Below the pieces are notes generated by a model that was given only the letters and a program-made list of their open reading frames with translations, searched no databases and was not told the origin of the DNA. Shown here piece by piece: positions 27,679-35,865 of a stretch of DNA of 64,000 bases. Both the position numbers and the translations under genes were made by a program. The first letter of the stretch is position 1. Every line of letters starts with the position of its first letter. Source of the stretch: DASQYE01 sp035940775 (GTDB taxonomy: Bacteria; Acidobacteriota; Blastocatellia; Pyrinomonadales; Pyrinomonadaceae). Where the stretch lies: positions 62,001-126,000 of the forward strand of contig DASZEN010000040.1 in NCBI GenBank assembly GCA_035940775.1, in the 5' to 3' direction.

Positions 27679-28896
27679 GTGAAAAATTACAGCCCGACCG
27701 TTCTGGCGGCGGCGGCGACGACGATTGCCGCTTGTTTGATCGCGCAAGCCCTGGGCGCACCACAGCCTGAGAAGAACAAGAATGCAGACGCATACGGGGC
27801 GGCGACCATCCGCCCGGATAGGGCGCACGACAACGCCCCAGACGCCGCTTCATCCGCCTCACAAAGCAAAGAAGCGAGCGTCAGTGTCGCCGCCAACTTT
27901 GAAGTCCAGAAGCTCGCCGAAGGCGTCTACGCCGTCATACGCAAAGACCTTCCAGGCATGATGGTCGATGCAAATAATGTTTTCATTATCAACGACGAAG
28001 ACGTGATCGTAGTCGATACCAGCGGCGCGCCCGCCATTACGACCGAAGTGCTGGCGGCGCTTCGCAAGCTGACGACGAAGCCCGTGCGCTACGTCATCAA
28101 CACCCACTGGCACGACGATCATATCCGTGGAGATCAGGTCTATCGCGCGGCGTTCCCGGCGGTCGAGTTCATCGCCCACGCAAACACGCGCGAGTACTTG
28201 CCCACCAAAGGCGTTGCGGCGCGAAAGAGTTTTCTGGAGGGAGCGCCCAAGTTCGTGGATTTCCTGCGAAGCCTTCTGGAGAAAAACAAGAGCCTCAGCG
28301 GCGAGGCGCTGACCGGGGAAGAGCGCGCCAGCCTGCTGAGCGACATCAGGCTCGCGGATTTCGTGCTCGGTCAGGCTCCGCAATCACAGGTTATTCTTCC
28401 GACGCTCACGCTCGAAGATAGGCTCACGCTCCATCGCGGTGACCGCATCATAGACATTCGCTACCTGGGGCGCGGGCACACCAGCGGCGACATAGTGGTT
28501 CACCTGCCCAAAGAAGGCATCGCTATCACGGGCGATCTTGTGGTCTGGCCCGTCCCCTTCATCGGTGGCGATCAATCACACGTAGGAGATTGGGCCGCGA
28601 CCCTTGAGAAGCTGCGTGCTCTTAAGCCCGCCATTATCGTTCCGGGCCACGGGCCGGTCATGCGCGACGACTCTTATGTAAAGCTGATCGCGGACATGTT
28701 CGCCTCCATCAAGGGACAGACGGAAGCGGCCGTTTCGCGCGGCGAGACTCTGGAACAGGCGCGCAAGAGCGTCAACATGGATGAGTTTCGGAAACAAATC
28801 ACGGGCGACTCTCGTCTTCGGAGCGTCATTTTCCGTATGTACGTCACAGGCCCGGCCGTAGAGTCTGCCTTTAATGACGCATCAGCCAAACGCTGA
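27679..28896 (+). CDS. Exported metallo-beta-lactamase-fold hydrolase
   Basis: A 405-residue protein with a signal peptide and an Ala/Asp-rich linker before an MBL domain (from about residue 75). The first metal motif is INTHWHDDHIRGD (HxHxDH); YLGRGHTSGDIVVHLP gives the next His, ITGDLVV the bridging Asp and VPGHGPVM the last His. Binuclear zinc chemistry is therefore likely, outside the cytoplasm. It resembles cyclase-like and class B beta-lactamase-like exported members, but the substrate is not evident. It starts at a GTG with AGGTGGAAG upstream. Confidence 0.88.
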   Translation: MKNYSPTVLAAAATTIAACLIAQALGAPQPEKNKNADAYGAATIRPDRAHDNAPDAASSASQSKEASVSVAANFEVQKLAEGVYAVIRKDLPGMMVDANNVFIINDEDVIVVDTSGAPAITTEVLAALRKLTTKPVRYVINTHWHDDHIRGDQVYRAAFPAVEFIAHANTREYLPTKGVAARKSFLEGAPKFVDFLRSLLEKNKSLSGEALTGEERASLLSDIRLADFVLGQAPQSQVILPTLTLEDRLTLHRGDRIIDIRYLGRGHTSGDIVVHLPKEGIAITGDLVVWPVPFIGGDQSHVGDWAATLEKLRALKPAIIVPGHGPVMRDDSYVKLIADMFASIKGQTEAAVSRGETLEQARKSVNMDEFRKQITGDSRLRSVIFRMYVTGPAVESAFNDASAKR

Positions 28897-29269
28897 TCGC
28901 CGAAAGACAATGAGGGAGAACTATCGCCGATAGAATCGCGAGGGGCGTTTAAAAGGCATGCGCGAGCGGCCTTATAAATAGGCCCGGTCGGGCGCAGATA
29001 ATCGCTGGCAGGTTGCAACTTAGCCCTTAAATAGTGCATCATAGTTCCTGGTTATTCCTTCTCTCTTGCATCGACGGTGATGCGCCACAGACTTGTCAGG
29101 CTTTAGCGGCGTTTTGGATGATTCGAGAGTAGGCTGATTTCAACTTCAGAAGCCGCTCCTGTTTTTTTGAGCACCCGAACCCGAAGCCTTCGCTGCCTAC
29201 CGTTACATCGAAGCCACTTAGATTCGCAGCTTCTCTCAGATACTCCTGCACAAGGAGAGGTACACACTT
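28897..29269. other. Intergenic region and probable leader of the RRM gene
   Basis: About 370 bases with no supported gene; a 78-codon minus-strand frame here runs into the RRM gene and has no features. A T7 run at about 29162-29168 is not preceded by a good hairpin. Genes for glycine-rich RRM proteins often have long cold-responsive leaders, and the AT-richer part from 29040 on would fit, but no cold-shock box was identified. Confidence 0.3.
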
Positions 29270-29656
29270 ATGTCTATGAAACTTTATGTAGGTAATCTGT
29301 CGTTCCAGACTTCGAGCGACGATTTGCAGCAACTGTTCTCACAAGCGGGCACGGTTGAGTCAGCGTCAGTGGTTGAAGACCGCGAGACGGGACGTTCGCG
29401 CGGCTTCGGCTTCGTCGAAATGGCCTCGAACGAAGAGGGCCAGAAGGCCATCGAGCAGTTCAACGGCAAGGAGATCAATGGTCGCAACCTGACCGTCAAC
29501 GAGGCCAGACCGCGCGAGAATCGCGGCGGCGGCGGTGGCGGCGGTCGTGGTGGCTACGGCGGCGGCGGCGGTGGTCGCGGCGGCGGTGGCAATCGTGGCG
29601 GCGGTGGTGGTTACGGCGGTGGCGGTGGTGGCGGAAGCCGCGAGCCCCGCTGGTAA
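29270..29656 (+). CDS. Glycine-rich RNA-binding protein with one RRM
   Basis: A 128-residue protein. The RRM (residues 1-82) shows RNP2, LYVGNL, and RNP1, RGFGFVEM, with their aromatic residues for RNA stacking. The tail after about residue 85 is almost only Gly, Arg and Tyr. It resembles cold-induced RNA-binding proteins of cyanobacteria and several other phyla, which act on mRNA structure. A strong AAGGAGAGG lies ten bases before the ATG. The next gene is a RhlE-type helicase, so both may act together in RNA remodelling. Confidence 0.95.
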   Translation: MSMKLYVGNLSFQTSSDDLQQLFSQAGTVESASVVEDRETGRSRGFGFVEMASNEEGQKAIEQFNGKEINGRNLTVNEARPRENRGGGGGGGRGGYGGGGGGRGGGGNRGGGGGYGGGGGGGSREPRW

Positions 29657-29704
29657 GCTGCCCGCAGCCTCGCTCTGCTCACACGGTGACCCTTTGAAAC
29701 CAGA

Positions 29705-29757
29705 GCGCCTCCGACGATGAACAAACGTGCCGCCGGAGGCGCTTAAACATTTTTCAG
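29705..29757 (+). terminator. Terminator-like hairpin after the RRM gene
   Basis: GCGCCTCCG (29705-29713) and CGGAGGCGC (29734-29742) form a nine-base perfect stem with a 20-base loop, followed by TTAAACATTTTT. It lies about 50 bases after the RRM stop and before the helicase gene. Confidence 0.6.
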
Positions 29758-29826
29758 ATCGAAAAGAGGTGCGCTCCCGCATAAAAGGTAGAGCCGCACC
29801 CATACACAAGGACTCTAAGGATTTTC

Positions 29827-31047
29827 ATGAACTTTTCTCAACTGGGGCTCAACTCTGCGCTGTCGCGTGTGTGCGAGTCTCTCGGATATACCGAACCAAC
29901 ACCAATTCAAAAAGAGGCGATTCCCGTCGTCCTCACGGGCGCAGACCTGATCGGTTGCGCCGAGACCGGCACGGGTAAAACGGCGGCCTTCCTGCTGCCC
30001 ATCATTCAACGCTTATCGGAGCGCGCCCGTCCGGGCATACGGGTGCTCATACTGGCTCCGACGCGCGAGCTGGCGACACAGATCGAAGCCAGCTATCGCT
30101 CGCTCGTGCCGAAAAGGAGTGCGAGCTGCGTGACGCTGATCGGCGGCGCGGCGATGGGTCGCCAGACCGATGCGCTGCGACGCGGCGTGACGTTTGTGAT
30201 CGCGACGCCCGGACGCCTGCTCGACCACATGGAGCGCGGCGCAATCGATTTCTCTTACCTTGAAGTGCTCGTTCTGGACGAGGCGGACAGGATGCTCGAT
30301 ATGGGCTTCTGGCCCTCGATCCGGCGAGTCCTCGCCGTCCTTCCGAAAGAGCGACAGACCCTGCTCTTCTCGGCCACGATGTCGCCCGCCATTGAACAAA
30401 TAGCGCGCTCGACGATGCGTGCGCCGAAGCTGGTCGAAGTCAGCCCGCGCGGGCGCGCCGCCGGAACCGTCGAACAGATGGTCTACCCGGTCGCGACCGA
30501 GTCGAAGACGGCACTGCTGCTTGACTTGCTTGAGCGCGAACGCTTTGAGCGAGTGCTGGTTTTTACGCGGACGAGGCGCGGGGCCGAACGCCTCTCGCAC
30601 ATCCTCGAAGCGCGCTCGCACAAAGTCAATCGCATTCACGCAGACCGCTCACAGCCCCAGCGCGAGGCAGCGCTGCGCGGATTCAAGGACGGACGAACGC
30701 GCGTCCTGATCGCAACCGACATCGCCTCGCGCGGTATCGATGTCGACGCCATCTCGCACGTCATCAACTATGACGTGCCGCATGCGCCGGAAGATTACGT
30801 GCATCGCATCGGGCGCACGGGCCGGGCCGGGAACGTCGGCCGCGCCATCACGCTCGTCACTCCGGTCGAAGAATTATCCATGCGCGCCATCGAGCGATTG
30901 ACCGGTCAGGCCGTGGAGCGCGTCGTGCTGCCGGGTTTCGGCGGCGTCAAGCCCGCGGCTACCGGCCTCGCCAGCAGATCGTCCGCCTCCGTCAGGCAAA
31001 GCAGCAGCGTAGGCCGCCGTTCATTTCGTCCGCGTCGGGCCAGATAA
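29827..31047 (+). CDS. DEAD-box RNA helicase, RhlE-like
   Basis: A 406-residue helicase with every core motif in order: Q motif (TPIQKEAIP), AETGTGKT, PTRELA, TPGRLLDH, DEAD, SAT, IATDIASRGID, HRIGRTGRAG. The C-terminal tail is short, basic and Ser-rich (SVRQSSSVGRRSFRPRRA), as in RhlE proteins. It unwinds RNA duplexes with ATP, in ribosome assembly or mRNA decay. Two AGGA stretches precede the ATG. Placement after an RRM gene fits a cold-response function, which is inference. Confidence 0.95.
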   Translation: MNFSQLGLNSALSRVCESLGYTEPTPIQKEAIPVVLTGADLIGCAETGTGKTAAFLLPIIQRLSERARPGIRVLILAPTRELATQIEASYRSLVPKRSASCVTLIGGAAMGRQTDALRRGVTFVIATPGRLLDHMERGAIDFSYLEVLVLDEADRMLDMGFWPSIRRVLAVLPKERQTLLFSATMSPAIEQIARSTMRAPKLVEVSPRGRAAGTVEQMVYPVATESKTALLLDLLERERFERVLVFTRTRRGAERLSHILEARSHKVNRIHADRSQPQREAALRGFKDGRTRVLIATDIASRGIDVDAISHVINYDVPHAPEDYVHRIGRTGRAGNVGRAITLVTPVEELSMRAIERLTGQAVERVVLPGFGGVKPAATGLASRSSASVRQSSSVGRRSFRPRRAR

Positions 31048-31070
31048 ACTTCGGCCCATATAAACCAAAG

Positions 31071-31108
31071 CCGGGGGCGCGCGACATAACAAAAGGCCCG
31101 CGCCCCGG
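31071..31108 (+). terminator. GC-rich hairpin after the RhlE-like gene
   Basis: CCGGGGGCGCG and CGCGCCCCGG pair (one bulged G) around a loop of about 17 bases, 24 bases after the stop codon. A T8 run comes only 20 bases later, so it is an imperfect intrinsic terminator. Confidence 0.45.
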
Positions 31109-31218
31109 CCATTTCCGATTCGTCGCGTTTTTTTTGGGCCATGGGCTTTAAATTAGTAGCGCGCTCGGCCTCGCCTGAGTGAGAGCGCCGTGCAGGCTGG
31201 AAAAAGGGAGAGTGACTG

Positions 31219-31569
31219 ATGGAGAGTAAAGTATTCGCAGTTGGCGACCGCGTCGATAAGCTTTGCGCCGTATGCGAGGTCGAGCGCGGCCACGTCGTCG
31301 CAATCATCACCAAGCGCGGACAGGTGTCGCGCGTGAACTGCCCCGCCTGCGGAACGCGCAGCACGTTCAAGAGGGATGCCAAGCCGTCGGGCAAGCACGC
31401 CTCTACGAAAGCCAGCGCGCCCTATGACCCGACGCACATGTACCGCACGGGCCAGACCATGATGCATCCGGCGTTCGGTCTCGGAGAGGTGACGGCGACC
31501 ATCGAGCCGCAAAAGATCGACGTGCTCTTCGTAGATCGCATGCGGCGTCTCATCCACGGACGCGTTTGA
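31219..31569 (+). CDS. Small protein with zinc ribbon and C-terminal SH3/tudor-like segment
   Basis: A 116-residue protein. The N-terminal half has LCAVCEVERGH and NCPACGTRS, two CxxC pairs for one zinc. The C-terminal half, YRTGQTMMHPAFGLGEVTATIEPQKIDVLF, resembles the short beta-barrel of CarD and of the UvrD tail, which bind RNA polymerase. A connection with transcription is possible but not shown. AGGGAGAG precedes the ATG. The gene stands alone between hairpins. Confidence 0.75.
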   Translation: MESKVFAVGDRVDKLCAVCEVERGHVVAIITKRGQVSRVNCPACGTRSTFKRDAKPSGKHASTKASAPYDPTHMYRTGQTMMHPAFGLGEVTATIEPQKIDVLFVDRMRRLIHGRV

Positions 31570-31663
31570 CCGCGCGACCGGCTCGAAGATGAACGGGGCC
31601 ACGGCGCGCGAGCCGCAGCCGCTCATCGACGCCCCGGATGGCTGAGCTGTAATTCACATTTAG

Positions 31664-31701
31664 AGGCTTCCGCCGCTCTGAGCGCCTCCGCGCGGAAGCC
31701 T
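31664..31701 (+). terminator. Terminator-like hairpin after the zinc-ribbon gene
   Basis: AGGCTTCCGC and GCGGAAGCCT form a perfect ten-base stem with an 18-base loop, about 95 bases after the stop codon, followed by TTCG only. A run of CA and CT dinucleotides follows at about 31720-31742. Confidence 0.5.
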
Positions 31702-31883
31702 TTCGCCACCGCGTAAGCAAAACACACACACACTCTCTCTCTGGGCCCAGGTCTCCTCCGGGGTAAGAGCCCCGGCTCAATACTTTAACGATATATTTGT
31801 AACGCTGGCGAAGTTTGCTGCGCGTAGAAAGAGCGTATCGCCCTTTGTCGGGAGAGGTGCTGGGAGGATTTGGACTGCGCGCA

Positions 31884-32444
31884 GTGAATAACTTTTCGAT
31901 GTTCGAGCAGGCTTTGAAGCTGGCAGGCTTTCCCAGACCGGAAGACCTCGGTTCCGTCTCCAATATCTCGCGGCGCACGTTTGACGAGCACGAGACTTTC
32001 CTGTTTCGCTCGCAGGTTCCGTGCCTTGAGTACATCAGCCTGCTGATTGAGAATGCGCTGCTGTTGAGAACCGACCGGGCCGGAAGAATCTATGCCGGGT
32101 TCGAGAGGCTCTCGCGCATGGAGGGCGTCATCGACCGTTACTTTCGGATCGCGGACGTATCGGAGCGCGTCTACGTTTTCGGCGAGCCGGATTGGAAGCC
32201 GCCGCGCCATCCAAACATGAAAACGATTGCCCTTTCGGGCGATTTCAAACTGGCGCGCGAGTGGTTCGTGATCGCCGATTCAAAGCGGCTGCGCGCCGCG
32301 CTCGTCGCCGTCGCCGAGGACGGCTTCGACGTGCCCGTGCTCGAAGCGCGCTCCTTCCGTGCCTTCAAATCGAGCAACCCCGCAATCGTCGCCGGGCTGG
32401 CCGCGACGGCCGAAGCCCTCATAGACTCTGCTCTCAAAGCTTGA
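31884..32444 (+). CDS. Stand-alone DICT-domain sensory protein
   Basis: About 186 residues from the preferred GTG start (GGGAGGA lies 15 bases upstream; the next ATG is five codons later). Segments such as SNISRRTFDEHETFLFRS, RYFRIADVSERVYVFGEPDW and AREWFVIADSKRLRAALVA match the DICT domain, a sensory module usually fused to diguanylate cyclases, histidine kinases or MerR regulators. Here nothing else is attached. It may act through a partner encoded elsewhere. The start remains uncertain because the frame is open for 23 codons upstream. Confidence 0.72.
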   Translation: MNNFSMFEQALKLAGFPRPEDLGSVSNISRRTFDEHETFLFRSQVPCLEYISLLIENALLLRTDRAGRIYAGFERLSRMEGVIDRYFRIADVSERVYVFGEPDWKPPRHPNMKTIALSGDFKLAREWFVIADSKRLRAALVAVAEDGFDVPVLEARSFRAFKSSNPAIVAGLAATAEALIDSALKA

Positions 32445-32507
32445 GCCCGTGCGCCGCTTGCGCGCGCGCCAGCGACTCGCGCGCCTCCTGAATCTTCACT
32501 TAAGCTT

Positions 32508-32999
32508 TTAAGATGTCTCGTCTGCCTCTTCTGATGCGCGTCCGTGTGATTCGGCGAGCGCCTCTTTTCGCCTGCTGCTCCTGCTGCTGCTGCTGGCGCG
32601 CACGCCCTTATTCTCTGGCATGGCATCGACTCGCGCGCTCAATACGCGTTCGACGCGCTGCGGCAGCAGCATCGGCGCAACTCCGGCGATTGCTTCCGTT
32701 AATTGCACTATGTCGCCGCCGCCGCGCCAGTGTTCGCGCACCACACGGTCGTCCGTGCGATTGATTAACCGGACGAGGGTGAGCGCGATCAGGTAAGCAT
32801 CATCCACCTGGCCTATGAACGGCAACATATCGGGAATAAAATCCAGCGGCATGATGGCGTAGACGATGGCCCCCGCGAAGAGAAGCTTCTCGGTGCGCGG
32901 CACGCGAGCATCCGTCATCAAGCGCCCGCATAAAGCGATCATGTTCGGGACGAACATCAGCAGGTTCTTCATACGCCGCTTCGCTTGCAGCCTTTTCAT
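32508..32999 (-). CDS. DUF1232 (YkvA-like) membrane protein
   Basis: A 163-residue protein. The core IVYAIMPLDFIPDMLPFIGQVDDAYLI is the DUF1232 signature, a short helical hairpin that probably lies in the membrane. The family has no established function. The tail after about residue 125 is Ser/Arg-rich and low in complexity. AGGAAGGGGG precedes the ATG. Confidence 0.88.
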   Translation of the reverse strand: MKRLQAKRRMKNLLMFVPNMIALCGRLMTDARVPRTEKLLFAGAIVYAIMPLDFIPDMLPFIGQVDDAYLIALTLVRLINRTDDRVVREHWRGGGDIVQLTEAIAGVAPMLLPQRVERVLSARVDAMPENKGVRASSSSRSSRRKEALAESHGRASEEADETS

Positions 33000-33137
33000 A
33001 GCGTCCCCCTTCCTCCCGGTCGAAAATAAACAGAGCCGCGCCCTGTCGAATCAATTTACCACGATAACTCTCGCGCCCTGAATCGAACTCGGTTAAGATA
33101 ACGCGCGCGAGCGAGCGAGTTTCGCGCACCACGCTTT

Positions 33138-33155
33138 ACTACTACTACTACTACT
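33138..33155 (+). repeat. Six ACT trinucleotide repeats upstream of the SGNH gene
   Basis: Six uninterrupted ACT units end 18 bases before the start codon of the SGNH hydrolase. A repeat of this kind in a promoter or leader can change length by slippage. Confidence 0.8.
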
Positions 33156-33173
33156 GCTTCGTTCAGCCCGAGT

Positions 33174-33938
33174 ATGAATCGTCCCTCCCTCAAAAGGCCG
33201 TGTCTTCTGGCCGTAGCGTTGATGGCTCTGTCGCTTTGCGCCGGGAGCGATTTTAAGAGACCGGCTTCCGAAGCGCGGCTGCGCGTGCTCTTCGTCGGCA
33301 ATAGCCTGACCTACTTTAACGAGCTGCCCTCCATGGTCGAAGCGCTCGCTGAAGCCTCCGGACAAAAGCGGCTGGCCTTCAAAGCGATTGTGTTCGGCGG
33401 CTACAGTCTTGAGGATCACTGGAACCAGGGAGATGCGCGGCGCGCAATCGAGCGCGGCGGGTGGGATGTGGTCGTGTTGCAGCAGGGGCCTTCGGCCTCG
33501 ACAGAGGGCCGCCAGTCTTTGCTCGCCTACACGCGCCGCTTTTCTGAGGAGATTCGACGCGCCGGGGCGAGGCCCGCCTTATATATGGTCTGGCCTTCCG
33601 TCGGTCGGAAGCAGGACTTTGACGGGGTGGCCGAGTCCTACAGCCAGGCCGCCGAAGAAGCGGCGGGCCTTCTCTTCCCGGCCGGAGAAGCATGGCGCGG
33701 CGCGTGGAGGCGTGACCCGAAGCTCGAACTCTACTCAGCGGATGGACTGCATCCGACCGTCGCCGGATCGTATCTCGCGGCGCTGATTATCTACGAGGGA
33801 CTGTACGGGCAATCACCCGTCGGGCTGCCATCGACATTCAAGCTGCGTTCGGGAGCGAGGATAGAACTCCCCCCGGAGCAGGCGCGGTTGATGCAGGAAG
33901 CAGCCGCCGAGGCCAATAAGAGATTCGGGCGGCGATAG
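33174..33938 (+). CDS. Exported SGNH/GDSL-type hydrolase
   Basis: A 254-residue protein with an N-terminal signal peptide (LLAVALMALSLCAGS). Block I is FVGNSLTYFNELP, with the nucleophile Ser; GG in VFGGYSLEDHW gives the oxyanion Gly; DGLHPTVAGSYLAALI near residue 195 has the catalytic Asp and His. The family cleaves esters of lipids or carbohydrates. No neighbour indicates the substrate. Confidence 0.85.
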   Translation: MNRPSLKRPCLLAVALMALSLCAGSDFKRPASEARLRVLFVGNSLTYFNELPSMVEALAEASGQKRLAFKAIVFGGYSLEDHWNQGDARRAIERGGWDVVVLQQGPSASTEGRQSLLAYTRRFSEEIRRAGARPALYMVWPSVGRKQDFDGVAESYSQAAEEAAGLLFPAGEAWRGAWRRDPKLELYSADGLHPTVAGSYLAALIIYEGLYGQSPVGLPSTFKLRSGARIELPPEQARLMQEAAAEANKRFGRR

Positions 33939-34083
33939 CTGGACGGGGATGCGAGTTGCGCCGTCGATTTTTGTACCGAGGAGCCGCAGAGAGGCCCGGA
34001 CGCGAGCGGCGGTCTTATCTTTGGACTAAAGGCCCGCCCCGCGCGGTTCCAACTTGACTGGCCTGTGTGCGAGGTGGAAACTT

Positions 34084-34743
34084 ATGCACATGAGCAGAAT
34101 GATCTGCATCGCGCTGCTCCTCGTCGCAGCCCTGATCCCGGCCGCCGCGTGCCGCCGGGTGGGCCAAACGGCGCAATCCTCCTCGTCCGTCAGGTCTCGA
34201 AGGGCCTCTACGCCGATCTCTTCGCCCGTCGTCAAAGCGGTCGTCGAAGCCGCGATTGAACAACTGGATTACACGCGATACTACGATCCGTCCTATGTTA
34301 AGCTCGACTATCCCGGAGGAGATGTTCCGCTCGATAGGGGTGCGTGTACGGATGTCATCATCAGGGCTTTCCGCCAGGGCCGCGTCGATCTACAGCAGAA
34401 GGTTCACGAGGACATGGCGCTCAACTTTTCCGCCTACCCTCAGAAATGGGGTCTCAGCCGACCGGACGCGAATATAGATCATCGTCGCGTTCCGAACCTG
34501 ATGGTCTACTTCAAGCGCGGGGGCAAGTCTCTGACCATTTCCGACAACCCTAAGGATTATCTTCCGGGAGATGTAGTCGCCTGGGATTTAGGCGGCAACA
34601 CGACCCATACGGGGCTGGTGACGAATATAATATCCGAGACCACCGGGAATCATCTGATCGTACATAACATTGGCTCCGGCGTGAGGGCCGAAGACGTGCT
34701 CTTTTCATGGCCGATCATCGGCCACTATCGCTATTTTTCATAG
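34084..34743 (+). CDS. DUF1287 lipoprotein
   Basis: A 219-residue protein exported as a lipoprotein (LLLVAALIPAAAC). LDRGACTDVIIRAFRQ, KVHEDMALNFSAYPQKWG, NLMVYFKRGGKSL and YLPGDVVAWDLGGNTTHTGLV are the DUF1287 signature blocks, and the conserved Cys and His suggest an NlpC/P60-like cysteine peptidase fold; that relationship is from memory. It may act on the cell wall. ATG at 34084 has GAGGTGG just upstream; an earlier ATG lacks a site. Confidence 0.85.
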   Translation: MHMSRMICIALLLVAALIPAAACRRVGQTAQSSSSVRSRRASTPISSPVVKAVVEAAIEQLDYTRYYDPSYVKLDYPGGDVPLDRGACTDVIIRAFRQGRVDLQQKVHEDMALNFSAYPQKWGLSRPDANIDHRRVPNLMVYFKRGGKSLTISDNPKDYLPGDVVAWDLGGNTTHTGLVTNIISETTGNHLIVHNIGSGVRAEDVLFSWPIIGHYRYFS

Positions 34744-34782
34744 CCGTCATAAAAGCACGGCCTTTCCCAGAGCCACGCCCCT

Positions 34783-35793
34783 ATGAACATACTAGAACGC
34801 TTAAGAGAGCGCGCCGCCACCGATCTCAAGCACATAGTCCTGCCCGAAGGCGAAGACCCGCGCACGGTCGTTGCCGCCTCGATCTGTGCCCGCGAGCGCA
34901 TCGCGCGCATTACGCTCATTGGTCGTGAAGAAAAGATTCGCGCCGCCGCACAGGGCGCTGTAGTAGACCTCGGCGGCGTCGAAGTCGTAGACCACAGGCG
35001 CGCCCCCGACTTTGAAAAAATGGCGTCGCTCTATCACGAGCTGCGGCGGGCCAGGGGCGTGATGGCCGACGAGGCGCGCGCGGCGGTCGAAGACCCGCTC
35101 TACTATGGCAACCTGATGGTTCGGATGGGCCGCGCCGACGGCTCCGTGGCCGGGGCGACCAACACCACTTCGCACACGGTGCGCGCCGCGCTGCACTGCA
35201 TAGGAGTGCGCGCAGGCTTCAAGCTCGTCTCAAGCTTTTTCGTGATGGTCTTGCCGGACAAAAGCTTCGGCGAGGACGGCGCGCTCATCTACGCCGACTG
35301 CGGCGTGGTCATAGAGCCTTCGGCGACGGAGCTGGCCGAGATCGCCGTCGCCTCGGCCGATTCCTGCCGCGCCCTTCTCGAAGCAGAGCCGCGCGTCGCC
35401 ATGGTCTCGTTCTCGACCAAGGGCAGCGCCAAACATAAGCTCGTGGACAAGATCGTGGAAGCGACGCGCACCGTGCGGGCCCGCGCGCCCGAGCTTGAGA
35501 TTGACGGCGAGCTGCAAGCGGACGCCGCGCTCGTCCCCGGCGTCGGTCAATCGAAAGCGCCCGGCTCAAGCGTCGCGGGACGCGCCAACGTGCTCATCTT
35601 TCCCGACTTACAGGCCGGAAACATCGCCTATAAACTGACCGAGAGATTGGCGGGCGCGACCGCCATCGGCCCCATTCTTCAGGGGCTCGACAAGCCCGCC
35701 AACGATCTTTCGCGGGGCTGCAAAGCCGCCGACATCGTAGACGCCGTGGCGATCACAGCCGTACAGGCACAGGCGCGCGCCCTGGCCGTTTGA
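34783..35793 (+). CDS. pta: Phosphate acetyltransferase
   Basis: A 336-residue, full-length short-type phosphotransacetylase that converts acetyl-CoA and phosphate into acetyl phosphate and CoA. HIVLPEGEDPRTVVAA, YYGNLMVRMGRADGSVAGA, SSFFVMVLPDK, ADCGVVIEPSATELAEIA, MVSFSTKGSAKH and VAGRANVLIFPDLQAGNIAYKL are family signatures. No acetate kinase gene is adjacent. The gene is 40 bases after the DUF1287 gene and may be read with it. Confidence 0.95.
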   Translation: MNILERLRERAATDLKHIVLPEGEDPRTVVAASICARERIARITLIGREEKIRAAAQGAVVDLGGVEVVDHRRAPDFEKMASLYHELRRARGVMADEARAAVEDPLYYGNLMVRMGRADGSVAGATNTTSHTVRAALHCIGVRAGFKLVSSFFVMVLPDKSFGEDGALIYADCGVVIEPSATELAEIAVASADSCRALLEAEPRVAMVSFSTKGSAKHKLVDKIVEATRTVRARAPELEIDGELQADAALVPGVGQSKAPGSSVAGRANVLIFPDLQAGNIAYKLTERLAGATAIGPILQGLDKPANDLSRGCKAADIVDAVAITAVQAQARALAV

Positions 35794-35865
35794 GCCTTCG
35801 GTCACCGGGCAACCAGGCGCGCGCCTCGGCCTATCAAACCAGGACGGACGAGCCAAACGGAAGAG

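Noticed and set aside
29366..29809. 147-codon minus-strand frame over the glycine-rich RRM gene
   Set aside because: It is the antisense of GGC/GGT repeats, producing Ala/Thr low complexity; typical shadow frame.
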